Part shown: positions 7,159 through 16,186 of the stretch, in pieces
How positions within the stretch are numbered: position 1 is the stretch's first letter
Layout: every line of letters starts with the position of its first letter
Origin: Planotetraspora kaengkrachanensis
Lineage (GTDB): Bacteria; Actinomycetota; Actinomycetes; Streptosporangiales; Streptosporangiaceae
DNA length: 64,000 bases
NCBI RefSeq assembly: GCF_016862895.1
Contig: NZ_BONV01000005.1
Span: 186,001 to 250,000 of the forward strand
Direction of reading: 5' to 3'
Translations under genes and position numbers: made by a program
The notes under the pieces: generated by a model
Databases searched by the model: none
Seen by the model: only the letters and a program-made list of their open reading frames with translations
What the model was told of the DNA's origin: nothing

Positions 7159-8652
7159 ATGCGGGAGGACGGCGACGCGACAGGGGGGCGGTCGATGCGG
7201 CGCTCGCCTGACGATGGCCGGGCCGGCTTCGGGTCGGGGCTCGACCTGCATCTCGATCTTCAACTCGATCTGACCGGCGCCGGCGGGGTGGGCCGGTCCC
7301 TGGAGGGCGCCCTGCGCGAGGCCGTACGGTCAGGGCGGCTGACCGCCGGTACTCGGCTGCCCGGCACCCGCGGTCTCGCCGCCGACCTCGGCCTGTCCAG
7401 AGGCACGGTCGTCCACGCCTACACGCAGCTCATCGCCGAGGGATGGCTGACGGGCTCACGCGGATCCGGCACCCGGGTGGCCGGCGTGCTGCCGGAGTCC
7501 GACACCGGCGAGGCCGCCGGCCACGCCCCCGCGAAGCCTCGCGCCGCGTCCGTGGGCGACCTGCGTCCCGGCCGGCCCGACGTCAGCACGTTTCCGCGCG
7601 CGGACTGGGTTTCCAGCCTCCGCCGGGTCATGTCGGCGATGGAGTCCGAGCAGATGGGCTACCCGGACCCCGCGGGCATGCCCGCGCTGCGCCTGGCGGT
7701 CGCCGACTACGTCTCACGGACCCGCGGGGTGTGGGCGAGCCCGGACTCGATCGTGATCACCGCGGGGTTCACCCAGGCGCTCGCGCTGCTCGCGCGCACC
7801 TTCCGCCGTCTCGGCGTCCGGAGCGCGGCGACCGAGAACCCGGGGTTCGTGTTCCACCGCGAGCTGCTGGCCGCGGCGGGGCTCGATCCCGTGCCGCTGG
7901 AGGTCGGCGCGGAGGGCGCGGATCCGTCTGGCCTCCCCGCCGGTACGAGGGTCGCGCTGCTCACTCCGGCCCACCAGCACCCGTGGGGCGTGGTGCTGGC
8001 GCCCGGGAGGCGTTCGGCGTTCATCGACTGGGCCAGGCGGAACGACGCCTACGTGATCGAGGACGACTATGACGGCGAGTTCCGCTACGACCAGCAACCG
8101 GTCGGCGCGATGCAGGCGCTCGCGCCCGACCGGGTGATCTACGCGGGCAGCACCAGCAAGACCCTGGCGCCGGGGGCACGGCTCGGCTGGCTGGTGGTGC
8201 CCGCTCCGCTGCGCGGTCCCCTGTTGCGGACCATGCGGGAGACCGGCTCGGCGCTCCCCGTGATCGACCAGCTCGTGCTCGCCGACCTGCTCTCGAGCGG
8301 CGGCTACGACCGGCACGTACGGCGGGCCCGGCTGGGTTACCGGCGGCGCCGTCACGAGCTGGCCGAGCGGCTGGCAGGGGTCACAGACACGCTGCTCACG
8401 GGCGTCTCCGCCGGGTTGCACGCGCTGCTGCCCGTCTCCTCGGCGGCGGCCGAGCGCGAACTGGTCTCCGCGGCGGAGCATGCGGGGCTGCTCCTGCACG
8501 GCCTGCACACCGCGGGCTACTGGCACCCGGCGGGCGGAGAGCGGCCCGCCGCCCTGGTCATCGGCTACGCCACGCCGCCGCGACACGCCTGGCGCCAGGC
8601 GCTCGACTTGCTGGTCACGCTGGTCGGCCGGCCGCCAGGCGTCATCGGGTGA
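7159..8652 (+). CDS. MocR/PdxR-type transcription factor (GntR HTH fused to aminotransferase fold)
   Basis: A 497-residue regulator. The N-terminal GntR winged helix spans about residues 45-115 (LREAVRSGRLTAGTRLPGTR, then LGLSRGTVVHAYTQL). It is followed by a type I aminotransferase-like domain with the PLP-binding Lys in YAGSTSKTLAPGARLGW. Family members sense PLP or an amino compound and usually control an adjacent metabolic gene. No pdxS or pdxT is nearby, so a PdxR role is not indicated. ATG at 7159 and 7195 are both possible starts. The 3' end overlaps the convergent epimerase gene by 11 bp. Confidence 0.9.
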   Translation: MREDGDATGGRSMRRSPDDGRAGFGSGLDLHLDLQLDLTGAGGVGRSLEGALREAVRSGRLTAGTRLPGTRGLAADLGLSRGTVVHAYTQLIAEGWLTGSRGSGTRVAGVLPESDTGEAAGHAPAKPRAASVGDLRPGRPDVSTFPRADWVSSLRRVMSAMESEQMGYPDPAGMPALRLAVADYVSRTRGVWASPDSIVITAGFTQALALLARTFRRLGVRSAATENPGFVFHRELLAAAGLDPVPLEVGAEGADPSGLPAGTRVALLTPAHQHPWGVVLAPGRRSAFIDWARRNDAYVIEDDYDGEFRYDQQPVGAMQALAPDRVIYAGSTSKTLAPGARLGWLVVPAPLRGPLLRTMRETGSALPVIDQLVLADLLSSGGYDRHVRRARLGYRRRRHELAERLAGVTDTLLTGVSAGLHALLPVSSAAAERELVSAAEHAGLLLHGLHTAGYWHPAGGERPAALVIGYATPPRHAWRQALDLLVTLVGRPPGVIG

Positions 8653-9529
8653 CGGGGTCGCCGGCGAGCCCCGCGAAGCCGTCCCGCCACGACGGATATC
8701 TCGGCGCCCAGCCGAGGTGCTTGCGCGCGAAGTGGTTGTCCGCTCCGCGCGCCCACCCCTGCCGGCCGGCGTCCGCGGGCGGCGGAGGCAGCGCCCCCAC
8801 GGCCGCGCAGAAGGCGGGCACCCACTCCCGGCCCGGCGCAGGCTCGTCGTCGCACACGTTGACCGCGCAGTCGGCGGGCCAGGTGAGCGCCAGGACCGCC
8901 GCGGTGGCGGCGTCGTCGGCGTGCACGAAGGAGACCACGTCGTCCTTGGCGGCCAGTCGCCCCGCCCGCGCCATGTCCGCGACCAGACCGTCGGGCGCGT
9001 ACCACGTCCCTGGGCCGTAGAACTCCCCGTAGCGCAGCACGATCCACTCGGGCATCTCCTGGACGGCCGACTCCAGTGCCGCCGCGCCCGCCACTCTGGT
9101 TCCCCGCTCCCCAGGTGCGGCGAGATCGAGCGGGGCCGTCTCGTCGGCCGGCTCGTCCCCCGCCTCGTAGATCCACGCGATGCTCTGTGCCACCATGCGG
9201 CGTACGCCGGCGGCGAGTGACGCGTCGACCAGGTTGCGGGTGCCCTGCCTGCGCAGTGCCGCGTTCGCCGCGAAGTCGCCCGTGGCCAGGTCGGTGAGCT
9301 GGTGCATCACGATGTCAGGCGCGGCCTCTCGCACGGCGGCGGCGAGGCTCGCGGGGTCGAGGGCGTCGGCCACCACCGGCTCCGCGCCTGACGCGCGCAA
9401 CGCGGCGGCCCGGTCGGGCCTCCGGGTGAGGGCGGTGACCTCGTGCCCCTCTTCGACCAGCAGCGGCACCATCCGGCGGCCGATGACCCCCGTCGCTCCC
9501 GCAAGAAAGATCCGCATGCCCGCCGCCAT
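8642..9529 (-). CDS. NAD(P)-dependent epimerase/reductase
   Basis: About 295 residues of extended SDR. The N-terminal Rossmann motif GATGVIGRRMVPLL is near residue 10, and LTRRPDRAAAL suggests NADP preference. The C-terminal half contains LRYGEFYGPGTWY, the YxxxN/FYGPG signature region of NAD-dependent epimerases, although the classical YxxxK is not obvious. I choose the ATG at 9529, which shares one base with the cupin stop (TGATG); ATG at 9517 is the alternative. It is co-transcribed downstream of the cupin gene. Substrate unknown. Confidence 0.88.
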   Translation of the reverse strand: MAAGMRIFLAGATGVIGRRMVPLLVEEGHEVTALTRRPDRAAALRASGAEPVVADALDPASLAAAVREAAPDIVMHQLTDLATGDFAANAALRRQGTRNLVDASLAAGVRRMVAQSIAWIYEAGDEPADETAPLDLAAPGERGTRVAGAAALESAVQEMPEWIVLRYGEFYGPGTWYAPDGLVADMARAGRLAAKDDVVSFVHADDAATAAVLALTWPADCAVNVCDDEPAPGREWVPAFCAAVGALPPPPADAGRQGWARGADNHFARKHLGWAPRYPSWRDGFAGLAGDPVTR

Positions 9530-9927
9530 CAGTTCGGCCGGGGAGCGCGGCGGTCCCGGCGGGCCTCGAGCTCCTCGTCGCCGACGTAGGTGAGCATGGG
9601 CACACCGGGCACGCAGAACATGACCACGACGAACCGGCTCCACGAGTCGGACAGGTTGTTGGCCGCCTGGTAGTGGATGACGTCGCCACCGGGCTCCCAG
9701 AACGCCTCGCCCGCGCGGACCACCCGCGCCGGCTCGCCCTCCAGCTCGAAGATCATCTCCCCTTCGAGCATGTAGCCGTACACCGGTCCCGAGTGCCGGT
9801 GCGGCGGGGAGCCGGGGTCACCGGGCGGCAGTTCGATGAGCGCGGTCATCTCCTCGGCGGGATCGGGAAGCTTGGGCGGCGCCCCGTGATGAAGCACCGT
9901 ATAGACGGTATTGCCTTTCATGTCCAT
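9529..9927 (-). CDS. Cupin-domain protein
   Basis: Starting at the ATG at 9927 the protein has 132 residues and a single cupin barrel. PPHRHSGPVYGYMLEGEM is the first metal-binding motif with its His cluster and downstream Glu, and PGGDVIHYQAAN supplies the later His. Such proteins are small metal-dependent isomerases, dioxygenases or sensors. The start is uncertain: ATG at 9921 is possible, and an open frame extends to 10065 without homology. It is translationally coupled to the epimerase gene and divergent from an SDR gene. Confidence 0.85.
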   Translation of the reverse strand: MDMKGNTVYTVLHHGAPPKLPDPAEEMTALIELPPGDPGSPPHRHSGPVYGYMLEGEMIFELEGEPARVVRAGEAFWEPGGDVIHYQAANNLSDSWSRFVVVMFCVPGVPMLTYVGDEELEARRDRRAPRPN

Positions 9928-10115
9928 GTCGTCGACGCTAGTGGCGAAGCGGTCCAGAGAAATAGTCCACTTCCCGGTTGTTCTGATGTACCACTTTCTG
10001 CTCGGAGCCATCGCGGCGGCAGGCCGTCCACGCTGGAGTGCGCCGTCGCGAGCGGCATCGGGCATGATCCACTTAGGGGAGCCGGAGAGGCCCCCACGTC
10101 GCGAAGCGAGGAACG

Positions 10116-10859
10116 ATGACGGCCGGTGACATCGCTGTGGTGACGGGCGCTGGTTCAGGGATCGGCCGGGTGGTCAGCAGGGCGCTCCTCGACTCCGGGT
10201 ACCGGGTCGCGCTCGCCGGCCGCCGGGAGGAGGCGCTGCGCGAGACGGCTGAAGAACGACCGGACGCGCTCGTCGTGCCCACCGACGTCACCGATCCCGA
10301 ATCCGTGGCGGGCCTGTTCACCCGGGTGCGCGAGCAGTGGGGCAGGGTCGACCTGCTCTTCAACAACGCGGGCACCTTCGGCTCTCCCGGAGCCGTCGAC
10401 GAGATCTCGGTGGCCGACTGGCGCCGCACCGTCGACACAAACCTGACGGGCGCGTTCCTGTGTGCGCACCACGCCGTCGCGGCGATGAAGGAGCAGCGGC
10501 CGCAGGGCGGGCGGATCATCAACAACGGTTCCGTGTCCGCGCACACCCCCCGTCCTGGCAGCGTGGCGTACACCGCCACCAAGCACGCCTTGACCGGCCT
10601 GACGAAGTCGATCTCCCTCGACGGCCGCCCCTACCGGATCGCGTGCGGCCAGATCGACATCGGCAACGCGGCCACCGAGATGACCGAGGCCTTCGCCAGA
10701 GGCGCCGTCCAGGCGAACGGCACGCGCGTCGCGGAGCCGACGTTCGACTCCGCGCATGTCGCGGAGGCCGTGCTCTTCATGGCGAAGCTCCCCCTCGACG
10801 CGAACGTGCTGTTCCTGACCGTCACGGCGACGGCGATGCCGTTCGTCGGCCGGGGCTGA
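10116..10859 (+). CDS. Short-chain dehydrogenase/reductase
   Basis: A 247-residue classical SDR. The cofactor motif TGAGSGIG is at about 10-17, NNAG at about 84, the catalytic Ser in [10 protein letters not shown], and YTATK supplies the Tyr and Lys. The ATG at 10116 follows GCGAGGAACG. The C-terminus lacks the common PGFV pattern ([13 protein letters not shown] instead), which places it in a less typical branch. Substrate cannot be deduced. The last 38 bp overlap the SGNH hydrolase gene tail to tail. Confidence 0.9.
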   Translation: MTAGDIAVVTGAGSGIGRVVSRALLDSGYRVALAGRREEALRETAEERPDALVVPTDVTDPESVAGLFTRVREQWGRVDLLFNNAGTFGSPGAVDEISVADWRRTVDTNLTGAFLCAHHAVAAMKEQRPQGGRIINNGSVSAHTPRPGSVAYTATKHALTGLTKSISLDGRPYRIACGQIDIGNAATEMTEAFARGAVQANGTRVAEPTFDSAHVAEAVLFMAKLPLDANVLFLTVTATAMPFVGRG

Positions 10860-11721
10860 GTCGGCCCTCGTCGAGTGGGCCCTCGTCAAGTGGGCCCTGG
10901 CTGAGGGGCGGGTCCGCTTCTGAAGCGCCGTCCTGCGGCGGCCGCACCGGCAGGAGTTGCGGTCGTTTGGCGGTGCGGCCGTCACCGGATGAGCGGCCGA
11001 GAAGACGTCTGCCCAGCCAGGGGCCGAGGAAGGTGCCCGCCCAGCGCAGTTCACCGCCGACGGTGCGCCGCCCAGCGGCCGGGAGCCCCTCGAGGGGCAG
11101 CGGACTCGTCCAGGAGTCGTCGCTGCCGGGCAGGGCGAGCGCGTGGGCGACCGCGTCCGCGATGAGCTGATGACCGAGCGGACCGGCATGCAGCCTGTCC
11201 ACGCTCCACAGGCGGGGATCGGTGACCACCGGGTGACCACTTGTCTCGGCGACGACGACCCCGTGGCGGCGGGCCGCGTCCCGGATCCGGGCGTTGAGTG
11301 CGGTCACGCGTGAGCTCAGTGGCCGTGCCAGCGGAATGAGCAGCGTCAGGTCGGGGAAGGTGAGCGTCGCGACGAGGGCGCCCTGGGCGGTGAGCGCGGA
11401 GAACATCGCCTCCAGGTGCCCGGCGACCTCGTCGGCGTCGAACCGCGGGCGCATCAGGTCGTTGACGCCCGCGACCACGGTGGCCAGGTCGGGCTCCAGG
11501 GCGAGCGCCGGGGCGAGCTGCCCGTCGCGGACCTCCCGCGCGAGCCGTCCTCGTACGGCGAGATTGGCGTACCGGAGCTCAGGGCTGCGCCGGGCGAGGT
11601 TCTCGGCGAGCCGGTCGGCCCAGCCTCGCAGGCCGGTGAGGTCGTCGCCGTCGCCGAGGCCTTCGGTCTGGCTGTCGCCCAGGGCCACATAGCGCAGATG
11701 ACCCGCGTCAGTCCTGGACAC
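10822..11721 (-). CDS. SGNH/GDSL-family hydrolase
   Basis: The GTG at 11721 overlaps the end of the upstream PadR gene by 14 bp and starts 8 residues before the SGNH domain; the longer frame is unlikely. Block I is [12 protein letters not shown] (nucleophile Ser), block III AGVNDL (Asn), and block [12 protein letters not shown] (Asp/His). It lacks a signal peptide, so it is probably a cytoplasmic esterase or deacetylase. Residues beyond about 225 form a Pro/Gly-rich tail with a tandem GPLDE repeat, encoded in the region that overlaps the convergent SDR gene. It is likely co-transcribed with padR. Confidence 0.88.
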   Translation of the reverse strand: MSRTDAGHLRYVALGDSQTEGLGDGDDLTGLRGWADRLAENLARRSPELRYANLAVRGRLAREVRDGQLAPALALEPDLATVVAGVNDLMRPRFDADEVAGHLEAMFSALTAQGALVATLTFPDLTLLIPLARPLSSRVTALNARIRDAARRHGVVVAETSGHPVVTDPRLWSVDRLHAGPLGHQLIADAVAHALALPGSDDSWTSPLPLEGLPAAGRRTVGGELRWAGTFLGPWLGRRLLGRSSGDGRTAKRPQLLPVRPPQDGASEADPPLSQGPLDEGPLDEGRLSPGRRTASPSP

Positions 11722-12277
11722 GGGCGCCCTGCCTGTCCCGCAGCACGGCGGCCGCGTGTTCGCACCAGTCACGGTTGCCCCGCTCGAACGCGAGGCCGCG
11801 CAGGCAGGTCAGATAGGGGCCGATGCACTCGCCGTGCCGGAGGAAATCCTCCTCGGCGCGGTCCCCCCGCATGGTGCGCAGCAGCCTGCCGAACAGATCG
11901 ACCTTGGCCTGCGCGAAGGCGGCGCGCTCGGTCAGCTGCGCGATCAGCGTGCCGGCGTCGACGTGGTCGGCGGCCTGAACCTTCACCAGCAGGTCGTCGC
12001 GGATGAACGAGGGCTTGGCGGCGAGGGACGTGAAGCGCTCCAGCTCGGCCAGGCCGGCGTCGGTGACCCGGAACAGCCGCTTGTTGGGCCGCGTGTCCTG
12101 GACCACCTCCCGGCCCGTGACCAGCCCGTCCCGCTCGAGCCGGGTGAGCTCGGCGTACAACTGCTGCGGCTGGGCATGCCAGAAGTTCGCCACGCCGAGG
12201 TCGAACGCCTTGGTCAGCTGGTATCCGCTCAGCTCCTCGTCGAGAAGCGCCGCCAGCACGGCGTGCCGCAACGCCAT
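11708..12277 (-). CDS. PadR-family transcriptional regulator
   Basis: A 189-residue regulator. The winged-helix domain covers about residues 1-85 (LAALLDEELSGYQLTKAFD, then QQLYAELTRLERDGLV), and the C-terminal Vir_act_alpha_C helical domain supports dimerisation. PadR proteins usually repress themselves and an adjacent gene in response to a small molecule. A 22-bp palindrome lies between this gene and the divergent NTF2-like gene and is the likely operator. The downstream SGNH hydrolase overlaps it and is probably in the same operon. Confidence 0.92.
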   Translation of the reverse strand: MALRHAVLAALLDEELSGYQLTKAFDLGVANFWHAQPQQLYAELTRLERDGLVTGREVVQDTRPNKRLFRVTDAGLAELERFTSLAAKPSFIRDDLLVKVQAADHVDAGTLIAQLTERAAFAQAKVDLFGRLLRTMRGDRAEEDFLRHGECIGPYLTCLRGLAFERGNRDWCEHAAAVLRDRQGARVQD

Positions 12278-12325
12278 CGGATCTCCTCCTCCGCACGGGT
12301 GTCACGAAGCCAGTTCAGATGATAC

Positions 12326-12347
12326 TCATAAATAGGACTATTCATGA
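12326..12347. promoter_or_regulatory. 22-bp palindrome, probable PadR operator
   Basis: TCATAAATAG-GA-CTATTCATGA; the arms match at 9 of 10 positions. It is AT-rich in a GC-rich context and lies between padR (start 12277) and the divergent NTF2-like gene (start 12364), only 16 bp upstream of the latter's ATG. Binding there would block both promoters. Confidence 0.65.
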
Positions 12348-12363
12348 TTCTTCAGGAGACGTC

Positions 12364-12786
12364 ATGACCGCTGCTGATCGCTTCCGCGCCGCCGTCGACG
12401 AGCGGGACCTCGCCGCGTTGACCGACCTGTTCAGCGAGGACATCCGCCTGTACAGCCCCGTCAAGTACCGGCCCTTCGAGGGCAGGGCCGCGGTGCTGGA
12501 CCTGTTCAAGGTCCTGTTCCGCACCTTCGAGGACTTCCGCTACATCGGCCATCACACCGGCGCCTCCGAGACGAGCGCCGACGGCGTGGAGTCCCCGTCG
12601 GAGGTCCTGCTCTTCAGAGCCGTCGCCGGCGGTAAGCAGATCCACGGCATCGACCTGCTCCACATGGGCGACGACGGCCGCATCAGGGAGATCACGGTGA
12701 TGGTCCGCCCGCAGTCCGCCGTCCAGGCACTGGGTGAGGCGGTCCTCGCCGGGCTGACCGCCGGCGGGCCCGGCGACCCCCGCTGA
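12364..12786 (+). CDS. NTF2-like / SnoaL-like protein
   Basis: A 140-residue protein beginning MTAADRFRAAVDERDLAALTDLF and containing a conical-barrel SnoaL_2 pattern (YSPVKYRPFEGRAAV, then HGIDLLHMGDDGRIREITVM). The ATG at 12364 follows CAGGAGAC; an upstream start would include the operator. Members are small-molecule isomerases, cyclases or binding proteins. It is the presumed target of PadR across the intergenic palindrome. Confidence 0.85.
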   Translation: MTAADRFRAAVDERDLAALTDLFSEDIRLYSPVKYRPFEGRAAVLDLFKVLFRTFEDFRYIGHHTGASETSADGVESPSEVLLFRAVAGGKQIHGIDLLHMGDDGRIREITVMVRPQSAVQALGEAVLAGLTAGGPGDPR

Positions 12787-12805
12787 GAGGGCGTTCCGTC
12801 CGCGC

Positions 12806-14206
12806 TCAGCGGGGGTCGATCGGCGTCGGCGTGCCGGTGGCCGCCTCTATCACCGCGGCGGCCGCAAGGCACAGGTCCTCGCGGAACCTCGGGCCGATGA
12901 TCTGTACGGCCTGCGGCAGGGAGCCGGCATGCCCGACGGGCACGGCGACCGAGGGCAGCCCGAGGAGGTTGACCGCCACGGCCGTCCGCATCGTCTCCGG
13001 CCAGTCGGCCAGCCATCGGGAATCGAGATCCGAGCCGACCGGGAAGGCCGGACGGGTGCGGATCGGCGCGAGCACCAGCGGAGTGCGGCTCATCCAGGCG
13101 CTCCACAGCCGCGCGATGGACGCCCGCTCCATCATCGGGTCGAACGCCTGCTCTCCGGCGGCTCGCGTCCACACGGGCTCGAACTCCTGCCAGAACCGCA
13201 CGAACCCGGGGGACGCGATCGCCTCGACCGGAGGTTGCTCGCGATGCACCCTGCCGTAGGCCGACATGATCTGCGTGAAGATCTCACTCGCGCGGGTGAG
13301 GGCCGGGGCGCGGCCCTCCTCGATGAGATAGCCGTTCTCGCCCAGGATCCGCGCGGCGCGCGTCAGCGCGCCGGCCACCTCCGGGGCCGTCTCGGCTCCG
13401 TCGAGATCTGTCACCACGCAGACCCGCAGGGGCACGGGCGGAGGCGGACCGTCCAGGGGCGCCGGCGCATGCCACGGGTCACCTCCGGGGCGGCCGCACA
13501 TGTGGTCGAACGCCAGGCGCAGATCCCGGACGTGGCGGGCGATCGGGCCGTGGACGCCGAGCAACTGGAAGGCGAAAGGCGTCGGGCCCGCCTCCTCCCC
13601 CACCTGCGCGACTCTGCCCAATGTCGGCTTCAACGCGCTGACGCCGCAGCACTGGGCGGGCCAGCGCAACGAGCCCGCGCCGTCGTTCCCGATCCCGAGC
13701 GGTGACATGCCGGTCGCCACCGCGACCGCCTCCCCGCCACTCGAGCCGCCCGGCGTGTGCCCCGCCGACCAGGGGTTGACGGTCGCGCCGCGCAGCGCGT
13801 TGTCGGTGTGCCAGCGCATGCCGAACTCGGGCATGTTCGTCCGGCCGATCGGGATCGCCCCCGCCGCCCGCAGTTCGGCGACGGGAGGCGCGTCGGCGTG
13901 CGCCCGCGCGTCCTTCAGCGCGGCGATCCCCAGCGTCGTCGCCGAACCCGCGACCTCGATGTTCTCTTTGACCGTCAGCGGCACACCGCACAGGGGGCCG
14001 ACGTCCTCACCTCGTGCGCGCGCCGCGTCGGCGGCGGACGCCGCCGCGCGCGCCTCGTCCCCCAGCGTGGCCGTGACGGCGTTCACGCGGGGGTTCACCT
14101 GGTCGATCCTCCGTAGATGCGCCTCGACCACCTCTCCGCACGACGCCTGCCCCTCGCGGATCAGCTTCGCCAGATCCCACGCGCCCAGTTCCCACAGCTC
14201 CGTCAC
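12806..14206 (-). CDS. Amidase (amidase signature family)
   Basis: A 466-residue enzyme with the full Ser-cisSer-Lys triad: Lys at about 80 in VPLTVKENIEVAG, the GGSSGG motif at about 153-158, and the nucleophilic Ser at about 179 in NDGAGSLRWPA. The family hydrolyses amides (acetamide, indoleacetamide, peptide amides and others); the sequence does not reveal the substrate. It is not part of a gatCAB set. It lies downstream of the DapA-like gene on the same strand, but a terminator hairpin separates them, so it likely has its own promoter. Confidence 0.9.
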   Translation of the reverse strand: MTELWELGAWDLAKLIREGQASCGEVVEAHLRRIDQVNPRVNAVTATLGDEARAAASAADAARARGEDVGPLCGVPLTVKENIEVAGSATTLGIAALKDARAHADAPPVAELRAAGAIPIGRTNMPEFGMRWHTDNALRGATVNPWSAGHTPGGSSGGEAVAVATGMSPLGIGNDGAGSLRWPAQCCGVSALKPTLGRVAQVGEEAGPTPFAFQLLGVHGPIARHVRDLRLAFDHMCGRPGGDPWHAPAPLDGPPPPVPLRVCVVTDLDGAETAPEVAGALTRAARILGENGYLIEEGRAPALTRASEIFTQIMSAYGRVHREQPPVEAIASPGFVRFWQEFEPVWTRAAGEQAFDPMMERASIARLWSAWMSRTPLVLAPIRTRPAFPVGSDLDSRWLADWPETMRTAVAVNLLGLPSVAVPVGHAGSLPQAVQIIGPRFREDLCLAAAAVIEAATGTPTPIDPR

Positions 14207-14249
14207 CGCGTCCTCCTCGGTTGCCGTGCCGGGAAATCTAGAAGGGAAG

Positions 14250-14280
14250 GCCGGGAAAGAGCAGTCTTGTCTTTCCCGGC
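14250..14280 (-). terminator. Perfect 11-bp hairpin after the DapA-like gene
   Basis: GCCGGGAAAGA (14250-14260) and its exact complement (14270-14280) enclose a 9-nt loop, 29 nt past the stop of the DapA-like gene and upstream of the amidase gene. This is a likely intrinsic-type terminator separating the two same-strand genes. Confidence 0.65.
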
Positions 14281-14308
14281 GGTGTCAGCCGCCCTGGTGC
14301 GGGTCCGG

Positions 14309-15196
14309 TCAGTGGACCGGCGGCGCGAGCTCGGACAAGGTCTCGACGTGCCGCAACGCGGCCTGTACGGTGCCGCGCCCGGCCGGCAGGAGCGGCGGCC
14401 GCACCGTGGCGGCCGGAATGCGGCCCTGAGCGTGCAGGACCGCTTTGACGACCGTGGGGTTGGGCTCGGCGAACAGCACGCTCGACAGGACGGCGAGGCG
14501 ATGACCGAGCGACCTGGCCCGGGCGACGTCGCCGGCGTGCCAGGCGCCGGCCAGCTCGACGTACCGTGCCGTGGCGACATGCGCCGAGGCCAGGATGCCG
14601 CCGTGCGCGCCCAGCGCCAGCAGAGGCGAGATGAAGGCGTCGTCGCCGCCCAGCACCGCGAAATCGGCGGGCGGATCCGCCAGCAGTTCGACGGTGTCGG
14701 CGCCGATCCCGCCGACGGCGTACTTGATGCCGGCCACACCGGTCAGGCCCGCCAGCCGCCGGATGGCGTCCGCGCGCAACTCCTGCCCGGTCCGGTACGG
14801 GACGTGGTAGACGACGAGCGGGACGGGACTCGCCGCGGCGAGAGCGGCGAAGTGCGCGATGACCCCCGCCTCGCCGGGGCGAAGGAACGGCGGCACCAGA
14901 CTGAGCGCCGCGGTCACCTCCGGCCGTTCGCTCAGCGCCTTCACCTCGTCCACGGTCCCGGCGCCGACCAGAAGGGGAGCCGCGCGCTCACGGCAGACCC
15001 GCGCGATCACGTCGACGACGCCACGGCGTTCAGCGGCGTCCAGCGACGCCGGTTCCGCGGTGGTGCCCAGGGCCACGATGCCGGCCGCGCCGGCGTCCAG
15101 CACCTCGTGCGCCAGGGCCTCCAGCGCGGAGAAGGCGACGGCACCGGTGCCGTCGAACGGGGTGATCAGCGGTACGTGCACTCCGGAAAGCGTCAT
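14309..15196 (-). CDS. DapA/NanA-type class I aldolase (dihydrodipicolinate synthase family)
   Basis: A 295-residue TIM-barrel aldolase/lyase. The proton-relay Tyr (about 130) lies in VVYHVPYRTG and the Schiff-base Lys (about 158) in GIKYAVGG. The substrate-binding loop reads GTTAEP instead of the GTTGE of genuine DapA. The stand-alone context, divergent from a LysR regulator and without lysine genes, suggests a catabolic lyase such as a keto-deoxy-sugar acid or hydroxyproline-type enzyme rather than lysine synthesis. The exact substrate is not inferable. Confidence 0.87.
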   Translation of the reverse strand: MTLSGVHVPLITPFDGTGAVAFSALEALAHEVLDAGAAGIVALGTTAEPASLDAAERRGVVDVIARVCRERAAPLLVGAGTVDEVKALSERPEVTAALSLVPPFLRPGEAGVIAHFAALAAASPVPLVVYHVPYRTGQELRADAIRRLAGLTGVAGIKYAVGGIGADTVELLADPPADFAVLGGDDAFISPLLALGAHGGILASAHVATARYVELAGAWHAGDVARARSLGHRLAVLSSVLFAEPNPTVVKAVLHAQGRIPAATVRPPLLPAGRGTVQAALRHVETLSELAPPVH

Positions 15197-15216
15197 GGCA
15201 CCAGCGTCTGGGATGT

Positions 15217-15253
15217 GGACCGATAAGGTCCAGTTCGCATTTCCGGGCTGAAC
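15217..15253. promoter_or_regulatory. LysR-type binding sites in a divergent promoter
   Basis: Two dyads sit in the 71-bp gap between the DapA-like gene and its LysR regulator: GGACC-GATAA-GGTCC (15217-15231, perfect) and GTTC-N13-GAAC (15233-15253). The arrangement fits a recognition plus an activation site for a LysR-type activator. Confidence 0.5.
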
Positions 15254-15267
15254 CGTAAGCTGTTCTT

Positions 15268-16167
15268 ATGCTCGATGTGCGCCGACTCCGGCTGCTGTGC
15301 GACCTGTCCCGCCTCGGCACGATCGCCGCCGTCGCGCAGGCGCACACCTGCTCGGCGTCGGCGGTCTCACAGCAGATGGCCGTGCTGGAACGGGAGGCGG
15401 GGGTTCCGCTCCTGGAGCGCACCGGGCGGCGCGTCGCCTTCACCGCGGCCGGCCGGATTCTCGTACGGCACGCCGAGACCGTCCTCGCCGCCCTGGAACA
15501 GACGACGGCCGCGCTCGCCGCGGTGGGCACCGGCCTGGCCGGCCCGCTGCGCATCGGCGCGTTCCCGACCGCGGTCCGCACCCTCCTCCCGGCGGCGCTC
15601 GTCGCGCTCGGCCGCCGTCATCCGGGGCTCGAACTGATGGTGAGCGAGCTTGACCCGGTCGCCGTACCCGCCGCCCTGCGCGAGCGTCGACTCGACGTCG
15701 GGCTGCTTCACGACTACGACGTCGTGCCGGTCAAGCCGGACGCCGCCCTGGACGCGGCGCCGCTGCTGGACGAAACGGTGTTCCTCGCCGTGCCCGCCAC
15801 CGAGTCCACCACCGAGGGCGCCGACCCGCTTCGGGACGTCCGCGACGCCGCCTGGATCATGGCCGGTCCCGGCACCCTCTGCCACACCGTCACGCTGCAC
15901 GTCTGCCGCGCCGCCGGCTTCACGCCCCGGGCGCGCCACCACGCCGACGACTTCGCCACCGTGCTCGCCCTGGTCGCGGCCGGCCAAGGCGTCTCGCTGG
16001 TGCCTCAGCTCGCCGCCGCACAGCCGCCTGCCGGCGTCCGTCTCATCCCGCTGCCCACCCGCCGCAGAACCCGCATCGCATATCGGCGGGGCGCGGCCAC
16101 CCACCCGGCCGTCGCCGCGTTCGTGTCCGCGCTCCGCCTCTCGACCAGCGCGTTCCTCGGCGAATGA
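15268..16167 (+). CDS. LysR-family transcriptional regulator
   Basis: A 299-residue regulator starting MLDVRRLRLLCDLSRLGTIA, with the HTH at about 18-40 (AHTCSASAVSQQMAVLERE) and a periplasmic-binding-like effector domain beyond residue 90. The divergent DapA-like gene is the obvious candidate target, with dyads between the two starts. The inducer is unknown. A cupin gene converges from the other side. Confidence 0.92.
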   Translation: MLDVRRLRLLCDLSRLGTIAAVAQAHTCSASAVSQQMAVLEREAGVPLLERTGRRVAFTAAGRILVRHAETVLAALEQTTAALAAVGTGLAGPLRIGAFPTAVRTLLPAALVALGRRHPGLELMVSELDPVAVPAALRERRLDVGLLHDYDVVPVKPDAALDAAPLLDETVFLAVPATESTTEGADPLRDVRDAAWIMAGPGTLCHTVTLHVCRAAGFTPRARHHADDFATVLALVAAGQGVSLVPQLAAAQPPAGVRLIPLPTRRRTRIAYRRGAATHPAVAAFVSALRLSTSAFLGE

Positions 16168-16186
16168 ACCCGCCGATCCGCGCCCT

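Noticed and set aside
6937-7263. Possible small minus-strand gene ending in a hydrophobic segment (ANLAVLIWWPVFLDG)
   Set aside because: No ribosome-binding site near a sensible start, it overlaps the MocR gene start region, and it matches no family. It could be a decayed remnant but cannot be supported.
7159-8652. PdxR regulator of vitamin B6 synthesis
   Set aside because: The MocR architecture fits, but pdxS and pdxT are not adjacent, so the specific PdxR name is not supported.
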